Part shown: piece after piece, positions 1 through 11,407 of the stretch
How the letters are laid out: every line of letters begins with the position of its first letter
Position numbering within the stretch: position 1 is the stretch's first letter
Assembly (NCBI GenBank): GCA_037367355.1
Contig: CM074697.1
Coordinates: 3,100,001-3,164,000, forward strand
From: Neoscytalidium dimidiatum
Lineage: Eukaryota; Ascomycota; Dothideomycetes; Botryosphaeriales; Botryosphaeriaceae
Direction of reading: 5' to 3'
Length of the DNA stretch: 64,000 nucleotides
The notes under the pieces: generated by a model
Database searches by the model: none
Told to the model about the DNA's origin: nothing
Seen by the model: the letters and a program-made list of their open reading frames with translations, nothing else
Program-made: the position numbers and the translations under genes

Positions 1-1
1 G

Positions 2-1066
2 TTACGAGGACGGGTGTACATTCCAAAAGTTTACCGCGAGTTGAGCAGTAAACGAGTCATGACGGCTGAATGGATCGAAGGGATCAGGCTCTGGGATAAA
101 GAAGGCATCACTAATCCCTGGAGAGGTGGGTGGCGTGAGGGCAGTCCAGGCTGTCATGGCACGCCACTCGACCCTCCCTCAAAAGAAGTCGTCTCGTCAG
201 TATCTAGCAACGACCCCAACCATGAGCAGCTCAAGCCAAAGAGGGACCATTGGCGTGGACCGGATGGTAGGGGCGGCCTCGGCCTGTCCTTGAAAAATGT
301 CATGACCACGATGGTCGACCTTTTCAGCGCGCAAATGTTTTTGTGGGGCATCGTCCACTGCGACCCTCACCCTGGCAACATCTTCGTCCGACGCCTACCC
401 AGCGGCGAGCCCGAGCTTGTTCTCATTGATCACGGCCTGTACATTCAAATGAGTCCATCATTTCGGCATCAGTACGCCTTGTTTTGGAAGTCGCTCATGA
501 CCTTTGATAACGACACCATTCGCAACATCGTCAAAGAATGGGGCATCGGCTCGCCCGACCTGTTCGCCAGCGCCACACTCATGCGGCCGTACACGGGCGG
601 TGATAACTCGACATCGGAACAGATCAGGAAAGGAGTCAAGGGTAAGACTGAGCAGGAGCGCGCGTACGAGATGCAGATGAAGATGCGTGCTGGCATTAAG
701 CAGATCCTGACCGACGAGACTAAGTGGCCGCGCGAGCTCATCTTCATCGGCAGGAACCTGCGGATCGTGCAAGGTAACAATCAATTCCTTGGCAGTCCCG
801 TTAATCGTGTGAAAATCACTGGGTTGTGGGCAAGTCGAGCTCTTGCTGAGAGCAGAGATTTACCGTTGGGCGAGCGATTTAGGAACTGGATCAAGCATCT
901 GCGATTCAGGTTTGTCTTGCTGGGCAGCGATGCCATATGGTGGTATGCATGGATCAAGCAGAAGCTAGGCTTGGGTGGCGGCATGGAGGAGGAGATTGAG
1001 GCGCAGATGAAATCGATGGCGAAGGATATGGGTATCGAGCTCAATCACGGTGTCTTCGAGGGTTGA
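2..1066 (+). CDS. ABC1/ADCK (COQ8-like) atypical kinase family protein, 5' truncated by window edge
   Basis: The frame is already open at base 2, so the N-terminal part lies outside the window and the real start is not seen. The visible 354 or so residues carry the ABC1 signature: a catalytic-loop block VHCDPHPGNIF near residue 122, then the metal-binding equivalent LIDHGL about 20 residues later. The upstream block with KRVMTAEWIEG and WRGGW is typical of the Pezizomycotina version. Family knowledge: ABC1/ADCK proteins are UbiB-type atypical kinases or ATPases of mitochondria. Fungal members act in coenzyme Q biosynthesis or in its distribution and lipid homeostasis (Coq8, Cqd1, Cqd2). The conserved N-terminal KxGQ motif is not in view. 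I infer a Cqd-like member rather than Coq8 from the insert between the two blocks, but cannot settle which. It ends in TGA at 1064-1066. Confidence 0.9.
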   Translation, partial: LRGRVYIPKVYRELSSKRVMTAEWIEGIRLWDKEGITNPWRGGWREGSPGCHGTPLDPPSKEVVSSVSSNDPNHEQLKPKRDHWRGPDGRGGLGLSLKNVMTTMVDLFSAQMFLWGIVHCDPHPGNIFVRRLPSGEPELVLIDHGLYIQMSPSFRHQYALFWKSLMTFDNDTIRNIVKEWGIGSPDLFASATLMRPYTGGDNSTSEQIRKGVKGKTEQERAYEMQMKMRAGIKQILTDETKWPRELIFIGRNLRIVQGNNQFLGSPVNRVKITGLWASRALAESRDLPLGERFRNWIKHLRFRFVLLGSDAIWWYAWIKQKLGLGGGMEEEIEAQMKSMAKDMGIELNHGVFEG

Positions 1067-3683
1067 TTATGGCATAAAAGACTAAGGAAATCGGTAGCCA
1101 AAAGGGAGAGGACAGGGCGGGCTATACCTTGTTTCATGGCGTTGACGATTTCGCTCCTGGCTGGTTCACTATTGTATTATTTCGAGACATGTCACTCCTC
1201 TTTTGTTAGATCTGAGCTGGGGTAGAGGATAGAAAAGATCTCAAGCGAGATAAGTAAATCACTATTCACTAACAGAGTCGTTGAAAATCTGATGTGAAAA
1301 CCTCACGTGCAAGAATAAGAATAAACAGTCGATGTGTTATGTTTTGTTATGTATAGAGCTCAATAGGCATATAAGACAAGCTTACCTTGTGGCTACTACT
1401 CTCGTCCAGTAGATAATAAACATCAACTTCGCGTATCATCTGGGCTAATGGTAAGATACACCGATGGATATAATGGGAGCAGCAGAGAAGTTGCAAGTCC
1501 AATCGTGTTTAATATTGCAAGACATAGATTAGCATCCGGAATTCCGCTGATCGGAATCTCGTAGTAGAGAAGTGACAGTGACAAGGATACAGGAGTATGG
1601 TTCCATGAGAACTCTGGTGAGCTAGCGTGTGTTGTGCATGAACTCCATTGATTATGGTCACAGATGTGACTATGGGCCGCAAGGAGTCCTCGCAAATCCA
1701 TTGGTGTGGCCTATGTCTTCGAAACTCGTAAAACTACGGTCGCGGGGGTCAGCGGTCTCAGTGATCGCCCTTCCATCTTCAAAACGACACATCAAAGAAG
1801 TCCAACACGTTGATATGTACAGAATAGTTGGCACTTCAACGTTAATTTGCCAAATTGAATATATGGTCTGCTTTTCAGAGGTGTTGTGTAGCGCAGTTCC
1901 GGGTTGTTTTTCTACGTGCTACAAATCCTTGCTGGTCCACGTGTTGAGATACATCTCCCGGTATCGGATAGGGGCCACTCTAGATCCGCTCCTGCAGCCA
2001 AGTGCAAAATTGCAAGAAGAATGCCACGATAGATGGCCGGTTCGTGGATATGAATCTGTATTCCGTGCAATCGGTCCTCTGGAGGCCTAAACTGTATCCG
2101 GTGGTCCCGTTCATCGGATATGGAGTAGAGGTGGAGCCGCCGTGTGAGAAAGAGTGCTTTGATTTTGTCAAGCTTCAGAGTATATCAGTGTACCCAGCAC
2201 GTATATGAATTCTTCAAAGCAAAGAACCTTGATGAAGTTTCCGGTGCCAGTTCTGCGGCGTTTCAAGGTCAACTGGTGTCCCAGGTGGGGTATGGGGAAC
2301 ATGTGAGCCGACCAGCCAAAATGCACTCATAGTTATCGCGAAGTGTCTTCGGGACGGATTGCGATCTCTGGTGGCCATAATTGCGGATGCGCTTTCCTGG
2401 GGGAAAGAAATGCGAGTAAGCGGGCATGCGAGCGTCTCTGTTAAGGACACTTCAGCGTCACCGCCCCATGAATGCACGCCATCTTGGGTGGAAGAGTTGC
2501 AACACCCAAACACCAAAATCACTCTCAGGTAATGCCCTGTGCGATATCCACGAGCAGCGGTGGGTTATTGCATCTTGGAATGGTTGCCGTCATGTGAGAG
2601 TTTCAGAAAAGACTCTCACTGCCCAACTCCCGGTGCATCAACCGAGGGAGGAAAGCCTCTGCGGCCATCCCACGTACCATCAACGCCGGGATCAGGAGGG
2701 TCCTGAATGGCATGCAAACACGAGCCGCGCACAGCAAATGCACCTGATAGCACCTACACCATGAAGTGTTCCAGGAGTTGCGGTCTGATGCGGGCCGATT
2801 GACGTGCCTCACGGCCACTCAGAGGTTGGCACCGGAGGTTGCGACGTGTGTAAGCAGGCAAGCAGGCGAGCATCACTTGAGGCTGGGCGTGAGAGGAGGG
2901 CTAATTGGGTGCGGACATGTTTGTCCGGCTGCGTATGAGGCAGCATTCAATGGCTGGCCGCGAGCTCCAACTGAAAGCAACAGCCACAACCCGGCGGAAT
3001 GCGGTTGCGCAGAACTCGGCCTTGAGCAGACTCACTTCGTAGATACTCGGAAATGGTCAATGGGGGCGGGCTGGTGTTTTCTTAACGTCATCTGACGGAC
3101 ATGGCCATGGCCGGGCGGACACACCGGCGCCGATGGTGGGCCGTTTGGGGTCAAGGCAGCATAGGGAGTGTCTCCCAGCAAGGGGACACGAGCAGGGCAG
3201 CGGCTCTGGGGACTATGGGAGCATGGACGGGCGTGGTATACGGGCCTGCGGCGGATTGCAGCAAGCAGTCAGGTGGCGTCCGCTCCCCGCGGCCGTTGAC
3301 GAGTCATATTTGCGGTATTATGCGAGTTGCGGGAGGAGGCAGGCGAGGGGTCGTTGATATTGTTGCGCAAGGTGGCCGGCCACCGACTCTTCTATTTACC
3401 TAGTGCCTTCCCAATCCATCGACACGCGAGCCGTGAGAAGACGCCCACTGCATCTGGCTCCCGCCCTTCCATCATCCTCGACTCCGACACCCTCAGCCCT
3501 GGTGTTACGGCCGTGCCGTGTTTGCACGCCCCCGTTGCTGACGATCCTGCTCGAGCGCTCGTTCGTTGGCCGCTTCGGCTGTGCATCCCAGCGAGCTGGT
3601 CTTCCTCCCTCGCACGCGCACGCGTTCCTCCACCACAACTGCTCCGCGCGAGCTCCTCCTCCGCTCCCGCTCCCACCACCCAC
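1067..3683. other. Intergenic region, no convincing gene
   Basis: About 2.6 kb. The first part (to about 2.3 kb) is more AT-rich than the flanking genes. Open frames of 60-150 codons occur on both strands, but none has a recognisable domain, a sensible codon pattern or matching splice sites. The last 250 bases are pyrimidine-rich (CCTTCC, CCCTCC tracts) and look like the promoter and 5' leader of the SET-domain gene that follows. The frame of that gene is open upstream of its chosen ATG, so a longer N-terminus (next in-frame ATG at 3327) is possible but less likely. Confidence 0.5.
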
Positions 3684-6600
3684 ATGGACGCCAGCGCCAT
3701 GCTGTCGTCCGCCCAACCCAAGCCGCAGGGCTGCCCGGCTTCGCCGCAGTCGGACTCGTCCACCCTGTCAAACATTACCGTCGCCGACCCTATACAGCCC
3801 ACCGACACCTCCGTCGCTGCCTCGTCGACGCCGCCGACCAGCCAGTCTGACGACCAGAGTGTGCATGGGGACGCGTCCAAGCAGCCCGACCAGCAGCCTC
3901 TGCGTCGCCAGAGCTCGCGCCCTCGCTCCGCCGTTGCGACCTACAACGATAAGGAAAACGCGGGCACGCGCATTCACACACCGGCGAAGTACCGCAAGGA
4001 CAAGGACACACCGCTCCAATCGCCGCAACACCCGGAGCACCCCGAAAAGCACGACCAGTCTCAGCAGTCCGAGCACAATGACCAGTCTGAGCTGCCGAAG
4101 TCGCCGAGCCTTGCTGGAGAGCCGCTTCAGCGCCGCCAGAGTGGACGCGCTCGCAACACTGTCGTCACCTACAACGACAAGGAGAATGCCGGCACGCGCA
4201 TCCACACACCCACTAAGTACATCGACGGAACCTACATCCGCAAAACGCTGCACGACCCCATTCCTATTCCGGGACAGCTGTCGCCGTCGCCGCAGCCGGC
4301 AAATACTCCGAACAAAAACACCCGGAAGCGACGCGCAAGTGGCCTGCGGACCGAATTGCGCGCCGATAGTGATAGCGATGGTGACAGCCAGGCAGACGCA
4401 CAATTGGCTTCGCCCCGCAGACCGGCGCGTCGGGCTGGCAAAGCTGGCCGAGGCAGCCAAACCGTCACTTCGCTGTTGGGCAAGCGCGGTCGCGACGCCT
4501 TAGAGGCTGTTAAGAGCAAGACCATAGGATCGGCCAAAACCAGTGCGCGTAAGGCAGAAAGTCCCAAGAAGCGACAGAAAAGAGCTGCTTCAGAGTCAAC
4601 GCCCGAAGCCGAGATCCCTCTTCAGCCGAGGAGGACCGACCTTAGGTTTGGTGGTCGCTATCGCAAGCCGTGGCTCAATTGCGGCAAATTCTACAACACT
4701 GGCCAGGACGATCTTGTTGGTGCGCTCTCCGTGATCGTTGGACACAAGCCGAAGAATGCGGATGGCTCCCCGGTCAACAAGACTCTGCCGCTCCCGATGT
4801 TTTCTATGGCTGAAAAATTAGACCTTTACCCGAAGAAGAAGCTACCCGAGCACAAACGTCCGTTTGAACCGTTCCAGCTCCCATACGATGTCTTCAGCCC
4901 TTTACCCAAGGAAGCCAAGGTAAAGGATTGGAGAGAGTTGAAAAAGAGTAAGTCTGCCCCGCAAATCACGTGTTGCATTGATCTGACGTCCAAGCAGATG
5001 AATACAAGGGTGAAGACGCCCAGGAGATCAAGGCCAGAGCCAAAGACCAGTGTAAGAAGCAAAGACAAATGGAAGCATCAACTTGCAACTGCATTGGCAG
5101 ATGCGACAGGGATTCGTGCTTCAACGCATCTCTTTTCTTCGAATGCGATGATAGAAGCTGCAACCTTGGCCCGGACTGCGGAAATCGCCAATTTCAAAAT
5201 CTGCAAAGGCGATACAAGGATGATCTTCGCCAAGGAAAGTACTTCAAGGCCTTCAACGTTGGCGTAGAAGTTATGGAAACGCCTGATCGTGGTCACGGCG
5301 TCCGGGCAATGAGACCCTTCCACCGGGATCAGATCGTTGTTGAATACATCGGCGAGATTATCACTCAGCAAGAGAGTGACAGGAGGGTGAATGAGGTTTA
5401 CAAGGACCACAAGGTAAGTTAGAACTCTAATCTTGTTTCCCGTAATAGCAAGCTCGGGGAGGCCATTCCCAACGAGAGTGTTTGCCCATGGCCTTTGGCC
5501 CAAAATTTCACATACCTGTTCACGGGAAAATCTTTGTTTTCTACGAGTTTGCCGAGGCGACTGACGGCGTGGCCCAGTGTTTCTACCTGATGAACTTCTA
5601 CGACAAACTCATCATTGACGGCTACCGTGGAAACGTCGCACGTTTCGTGAATCACTCGTGTGATCCCAACTGTCGCATGGAAAAATGGACTGTAAACGGA
5701 GAACAAAGGATGGCGCTGTTTGCGAACAGGCTCATCATGACTGGCGAAGAATTGACGTGGCATTATAACTTTGAGTAAGTCATCAGACAACTGGGCATTA
5801 ATTACAAGTTGCTAACGGTCTTGGTTAGGTCGTACGGTCAGGAACAGCCTTGTTATTGTCTAAGCTGGAATTGTGCTGGTGTCATCGGCCGTCGGCACAG
5901 GCTCAAACCTCTGAAGGAGCCTGCAGGCGGCAACAAACGCAAGCCCCCATATGACACAGAGGAAAGGCCAAAGAAGAAACAGAAGGTGAATAGGTTGGTC
6001 GAGGCGGCTTCAAACACTGGCAAAACTCTACTTTCGAAGACCAAAGAGAGCTTGAAGGGCATTGTGGGAACCGTTGCGGCGGCTGCATCTACGCAATCGT
6101 TTGAAGGGAAGAAGAGCCGCGATGAACGAGCGGCGAGGAGATCACTTGCAGCTACGAAGGAATCATCGAACGAGAGTACGCCAGAGCCATCGAACAATGG
6201 CAGATCTACGCGCGCATCAAGAAGGCAGCAGAGCGTCAGTCCGAAGAAGGTCCAAACTGCAGCCAGGAAGTTGCAGGCCGACGAGTCGTCCCGGCGTCCC
6301 AGCTCCAGGTCATCATCGTCGAAAGCGGTAGACACCCCTGAACCGCGTCCACGATCAGCCCCGGCACGTTCCTCGACCCGTAGTGCTCGTGCAATGTCGA
6401 CTCACGATTCTGAAGACGACGGTTATACGATCCCAGACCTTTCTGGAGCCACCAGGAAACATGCTCCTGCTATTAGGAGGAAAGCACCCATGACGAAGTC
6501 TCCACTCAAGGCATCCACCTTCAAAGGCACGAACGCGCGCAAGACGCTCGCATCCAAAAAGTCTGCCGGGTCGTTAATGGTTCAGAATGTCAAGGAGTCC

Positions 6601-6897
6601 ACTCGGATACGCGTTACTAACTCCGAATCGAGTAGTCCGTCAGGCAGGGATAACGATTCGGCGTCGACGTTTAGCACGGAGCCTAGCACGTCCATCACGT
6701 CCATAACCGCGGCAACTTCGTCGTCGACGGGTGGTGCGGCAACCCCGGTTTCAAATGGCAAGGCGGCCAGCTTGAGGCAGGCGAGGCTGTCATTCTTGCC
6801 GGGTGCGTTGGGGTTTGAGAAGAGCGAGGTTGAAGTTGAAAAGGCAGCGAAGAAGGTTGCCAAGAAGAAGTCGAGCAAGTCTCCCATCGAGGTCTAG
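3684..6897 (+). CDS. ash1: ASH1-like SET-domain histone H3K36 methyltransferase
   Basis: Nuclear lysine methyltransferase, 981 aa, four exons: 3684-4947, 4998-5413, 5578-5774 and 5829-6897. Introns are 50, 164 and 54 bp; all junctions keep frame and all start GTAAGT. An AWS zinc-cysteine block (CNCIGRCDRDSCF, then CNLGPDCGNRQFQ) runs from about residue 448. It is followed by SET (RGHGVRAM, EYIGEI; NHSCDPNC at 585-592; ELTWHYNFE) and a post-SET cysteine block CYCLSWNCAG. The AWS-SET-post-SET order and the VYKDHK/CFYLMNFYD junction match the ASH1/NSD class; in Neurospora and Fusarium ASH1 makes H3K36 methylation on poorly transcribed chromatin. Residues 1-420 are disordered and carry a duplicated motif containing YNDKENAGTRIHTP (residues 87 and 163). 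The C-terminal 330 residues are basic and Ser/Lys-rich. Set2 is less likely because no WW or SRI domain is visible. The first in-frame ATG of the coding-like stretch was taken as start. Confidence 0.88.
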
Positions 6898-7536
6898 GTC
6901 GCAAAGCTCAAGCTACACGGTAGGCTATGGTATTAGAGGTCTTACGGAACCAACCCGAGAATTTTGCACAGGAGGTGAGCTGTGGGGGGAGGCTGGGCTC
7001 GCTGGATGAGTTTACATATTGTAGGATGCAAGGTCGAGGTCAAGATGGGGAAGGACGGGTGCTCGCGGTGAGATGAGACATGCGTTGCGGGACATTTTCA
7101 TGCATTACACGCTGTATTCTGGTCGTTCGGGATGGGAGGGGCGCGGTCGGGACTTTGTTTTCCTTTTTTTTTTTTTTGCTTTCTTTCCATTAAGTCGTAT
7201 GTTGCATGTTTATTCCCCTTATTTCCTCGCTCTCCGACTTCGAGGCGCTGGTATGGGTATGCATATCTGCTGCTGCTGTTCTATGAATTGCGAAGGATGG
7301 GATGCGAGCGGTATGCCGCCCGCAGGGAAAGGTGGAGCTGAGAACAGGCTTTAGTGCTAGGATGAGTGATGGATGATGAGGTGGTAGCATACTATATTCC
7401 TCCTTTTGTTTTTCCTTTCTCTTCCTATTGCGCTCATGATTTGGCTTGCATTTTCAGTCACGGTTCGGAGTGAAGTAAAGTATACACTTGTGTTTGTTTT
7501 TATGATCTCTTATCCTGGACGATAGATGGTTGGGGG

Positions 7537-7568
7537 GCAGGTAGGTGGGCAGGTAGGTGGGCAGGTAG
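7537..7568. repeat. Tandem repeat, 12-bp unit GCAGGTAGGTGG
   Basis: Two perfect copies (7537-7548, 7549-7560) and a partial third, followed by further AGGTAGGT-like decay to about 7582. It is a simple minisatellite in non-coding DNA. Confidence 0.85.
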
Positions 7569-8908
7569 CTAGGTAGGTAAGTGGAGAGATGTTTTTCCCT
7601 TATCCTGAACGGTGCATAAGTCTTTCTTCTATTATCAAGAGGCTACTAGGCGTTACTTGCTACGTAGTTAATCATAATGCGAATACTGTTCTTTCTAGAC
7701 CGATCGTTTTATGACCATGGTATTGTGTAGCCTTTGCGTGACGAGACTAGGAAGGGAGATAGCTTAGCCTGCAGGACGTTACAGATATACGTACGTACAT
7801 TACGGAGGATTGCGATGCTGTTGCCTGAGGCAGGGGTGTCTGCGCGCGCGACGGGAGGCACAATGAGACATGGGACAGCTTGAATGATGATTTCCCACGT
7901 TCGATCCACAATATACGTAGGCCATCGAGCCTTATGCCCCGTGAACAGCCGGCAAAAACATCCGTATGACCCCGTAGGAAGGGGATCCCCCGGAAGTCAC
8001 CGCAGCGAGATAAGCACTTTCGCGTGAATGCCGCCTACGCGGAGAGCGGGAATTCCTGCATACGCCTGATTCACGTCGTATGCCCGATGAAGATCGCGCT
8101 GGACTGGTACAGAGCCGTTGTCGGGGCATCGGCACGGCAAAAGGGTAAAGTGGTGGGAGGCAGGATTCTGGTGTCACTTGCACCACGAAGGGCCCACGGC
8201 GGCCAGCTATCGTGGCGATGGCCTGTATTCGCGTTCGTTCGCGCCTACAACACGAGAGCGCGACCGTGGCACGCATGGGAGTGCACGGCGTCAACGCCAT
8301 CGAACGCAACTGAGTCGTTTCACTAGCGTAGTGGTCCTGACGTATATGCGTGTGGACATACTTGACGATATCCCCCCAAGACAGAGCAGTCTTTGTTGGA
8401 GACACACGCTCCAGCAGAGAAGACGCAACATTGAATCTTCGAGATGCCCTACGCAGGGTGATGGCGTGGTTCTTGGCTGGCTCTGTTACCACAACCTACC
8501 GTCTCCCCGCATCCCACGAGGCCCGGGATCCGCCCAATCTCGGTATCCGCGGCAAGGGCGATCTCCGATCTCGAGTTCGGGGCCTTGTCACTGTGCTTGT
8601 GTGATGTGCATGTGTGCCTGAGTCTTTTTCTTCTCCTCGTCGCCACCCAATGGAGCGGGTCAGCGCTCGGTCCGCGGACCTTGTTTTGGCGACGGCGGAG
8701 GCGGGCTCCAGCTCCGGGTGGTGATGAGTGTCATCTCGACGCAGAGCAGCTGCTTTGAAATGCATATATGGCGTTTTCCCCGCTCTCTTCGTGGGTCTCT
8801 GAACATACTTATTGTCCTCATGTGCGCTCAGTCTAGGTTGCCTTCCCGGGTAAGTGTTAGAAAACAAGTACTACTGAATTGCCTCTTCGGAGGATTGGCT
8901 GACGCTCC

Positions 8909-8936
8909 GTCGGAGCCACAGCAGGGGGGCTCCGAC
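8909..8936. repeat. Perfect 9-bp inverted repeat GTCGGAGCC / GGCTCCGAC
   Basis: Arms at 8909-8917 and 8928-8936 flank a 10-nt loop. The left arm also overlaps a near-palindrome CTCCGTCGGAG (CCG-N-CGG), the type of site bound by Zn2Cys6 dimers. There is no T-tract or gene end beside it. Function unknown; it may be chance. Confidence 0.4.
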
Positions 8937-9823
8937 AGGCCGACATCATCTAGCCAAGATCTCGCACCGTATGCGGCGCGGAGATCCCGCTCTACGTGCA
9001 GCATCTCTCACACTACGATACCGAAGGACAACAATGGAAGTGTATCTCTTCAAAAAGGTATGTTACTTTCCCCCTCCCCAGTGTCCAGAAGATGCTGCAG
9101 CCACAAGACGCCTGGACGCGCTGACGCAACCTCCTCCTTCAGCAATCTCCTCCTTGAAGCCGACATCGTTCTGACAAGAGATACCGCACCTGATGCTGCT
9201 GCGCGTCGTCTTCGCTGGATCTCAATTCGTGATGAAACACTTTCTGGAGCGCCCGCGAGGAAGAGGTCTGAAATCCCCGGTCCTTTGGCCAATCTGACGC
9301 GATATCGCTGCTCTGGGGCCTGCCAGCCGACTACATGCCACGCGAGATCCCTTCCCACCTGGAGACGCGCGAATGCGCTCGAAAACGAAACTAGAGACGA
9401 TGGGTTGATGCACTAAGGCCCAGGGGGGTTCAAGCACCAGTACGGACCTGGAGGGGCCATGTTGAATGCCTGTAAGGTACCACCGGACGCTGAATCATCG
9501 CTATACCTACAAAAAAAAAATCAGAAGGAGTGCCACAGGGCCGTGCGTTGTGCGAAACAGAAGACGGACTCGGATTGCCTAAGCTCACTGCCCTGACCCA
9601 CATGCTTAGAGTCGGCAATAGGTGTACCAGCAATATCTTGTGCCTCTCGAGCCATGTGCTGGAATTGAGGGCCCATTTGGTCATCGGATTGCCAAAGAGT
9701 TCCGGAGAACTGTATATGTGGTGTTAGTGAAAAAGAGCTAGGACGCTAAGTGCATAAAGAAAAACATGGGTGGAGAAAACCGCAAGGCAGGCGGTTTTTC
9801 CTTTGAGATCGTAAGATGAAAAA

Positions 9824-9846
9824 AGAAGAAGAAGAAGAAGAAGAAA
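9824..9846. repeat. (GAA)n microsatellite
   Basis: An uninterrupted run of GAA/AAG triplets in non-coding DNA downstream of the Zn2Cys6 gene. Confidence 0.85.
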
Positions 9847-9968
9847 GTGTGGCCATTAAAAGACGGAGAGAGCTTGTCCTAGCATATCCGGTAAAGAAGC
9901 TTGGTACGTTCGCTCCCCACAGGATCAAGAGCTCTTTGGTGGGCAAACGGATAACCAACACCACGTGA

Positions 9969-10923
9969 TTAGGGAGATGAGAACCCAGCCACGTCAACAT
10001 CCCGAAATCGCAGTTCCTCCTGTGTTTCCGCCTTCCTGAAGGGTTGCGGCGAGTTCTTCTAAGCTCGCTGGCATTGTCTGGAGAGCGACTGAACAGAAGC
10101 TCTTACCTCTATCGGAGTATTCCCAAGATTGGAATGTAGGAATTCCATCGGCTCTGCATGGTTTGAAAAGGGCCACGGCGACAAAGACATCCCTCCCGGA
10201 TCGTCTAGAGGGACGGCGTTGGGTACGGCTTCATCGGGTGGAAAGGCGCAAGAGGGTGAGGTGACGGCTTCATACAAGGCGAGCCCATTGGATCCATGGA
10301 TGGAGAGCTCCTGGGGCGGTTGTGTTGAGGCCTCTTCGCCTCTGGCTTGCCCTTTTCTGAAAGCGTCTGCGACGTCTGCGGCTTGGGCGAAGTCTGCGGC
10401 GGCCAGTTCGCGGACGGTGGCGAATGCAGCTTCGCGGTCTGGAGCAACCGCGATGCCCCTTACAATATCCCGGAGATCTTCGGCTTGCTTACTCAGGTCT
10501 TGGATGCGAGATTTCAGAGCGGTGGTGCGCCTCTGGTCGCCAGCGGCATCGTAAACGCAATCGGATCGCTTTCTGGCCAAGCAGGGGGTGCACACGGGAC
10601 GTTCGCCATCGCACTACGACAACAATCAGCTATGGTCCGGGGAGATGACGGGATGGCGGGGAGGCAGAGTTGACCTTGTGCTTGCGGCGCTGGCACGGCT
10701 GGCAGGCGACGTGGGTGATGATGCTGCGTTTGCCCTGAGTCGACTTTCGGCGGCGCCTCAGCTCCGGTTCGGCGGTTCCCACGAGCGGCAGGCCGGCGGC
10801 AGAGGCGGCGGCGGCGGCGGCGGCGGCGGCGGCAGTGAGCTGGGCTTGCGCGTGGTCAGTTTGAGCGGCAACGGATGGTTGCGACCGTATCTGGTGCTGC
10901 TTGGGCCAGATGAAGGCTGACAT
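9969..10923 (-). CDS. Zn2Cys6 (fungal binuclear cluster) transcription factor
   Basis: Predicted 281-aa nuclear DNA-binding regulator in three exons on the minus strand: 10675-10923, 10107-10613 and 9969-10058. Introns are 61 bp and 52 bp and both junctions are phase 0. Joining exons 1 and 2 restores a full zinc cluster, ACQPCQRRKHK + CDGERPVCTPCLARKRSDC, with spacing C-x2-C-x6-C-x6-C-x2-C-x7-C. The first intron therefore cuts the cluster just before its third cysteine. An arginine run (RRRRKS) precedes the cluster. A poly-Ala tract encoded by ten GCC codons lies near residue 35. A heptad-like stretch follows (LKSRIQDLSKQAEDLRDIV), a likely dimerisation helix. No fungal-specific middle homology domain is present, so this is a short member; target genes cannot be inferred. 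The start is the only upstream ATG in frame; a further 5' exon is possible. Confidence 0.82.
10804..10833. repeat. (GGC)10 trinucleotide run encoding poly-Ala on the minus strand
   Basis: Ten perfect GGC units inside exon 1 of the Zn2Cys6 gene. They read as GCC (Ala) codons on the coding strand, so length change would alter only the alanine tract. Confidence 0.9.
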
Positions 10924-11379
10924 GGTGAGTGGCAGGGTATGCGACTGTTAGCGGCGCGACTCTGGGCGCTGGACGGTTTGACCATACGGCGGCTTCTTGG
11001 GGCGACTGTGGCTACTGTGCGGCGACGGGATCCTGACGCAGTCAATCAATCACGCCTCGCGGCACCCGCTTATCTGGCTGAGGGCCGTTGCCTGCACCGC
11101 ATGTAGCTCCCCGGTCGAGCAATGCCGTGCTACTGCTGGGTGACCTGCCTCGCAGCCCATTTCGGTTTTTTGTCGACGGGCCGCCGGCCGGGACGGCGAG
11201 CAGCGAGGCCCGTTAGGGCTCCCATGGCGCCGCTGTCTCCGGACAGGCCTGTTGGGATGCGCTCTGCAACGCTGCAGGAGGGAGCAAGATGCGCGATGAA
11301 ACGGCAACTGCTGAAGTCGAGTCTAAGGCCAATGAGGAAATCGCCACATCGCGCAGTATACTCCGTAGCCCCCGCCCCA

Positions 11380-11407
11380 GCCCGCAGCCCGCAGCCCGCA
11401 GCCCGCA
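11380..11407. repeat. Heptamer tandem repeat (CCCGCAG)4
   Basis: Four perfect head-to-tail heptamers followed by degraded copies up to about 11415. Confidence 0.88.

Larger units (their letters stand above)
6898..9968. other. 3 kb non-coding stretch between ash1 and the Zn2Cys6 gene
   Basis: The first 500 bases probably hold the 3' end of the ash1 transcript, with a 15-nt poly-T run near 7164. There is a 12-bp tandem repeat at 7537-7568, a GAA run at 9824-9846 and a small inverted repeat at 8909-8936. Open frames of 60-230 codons exist on both strands (for example 7932-8492 minus and 8718-9416 plus). They overlap each other, lack family motifs and look like chance frames in GC-rich DNA. Confidence 0.45.

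Noticed and set aside
7932..8492. 186-codon minus frame and overlapping plus frames in the ash1 downstream region
   Set aside because: Mutually overlapping, Arg/Ser-rich, no domain, no splice partners; consistent with chance frames in GC-rich DNA.
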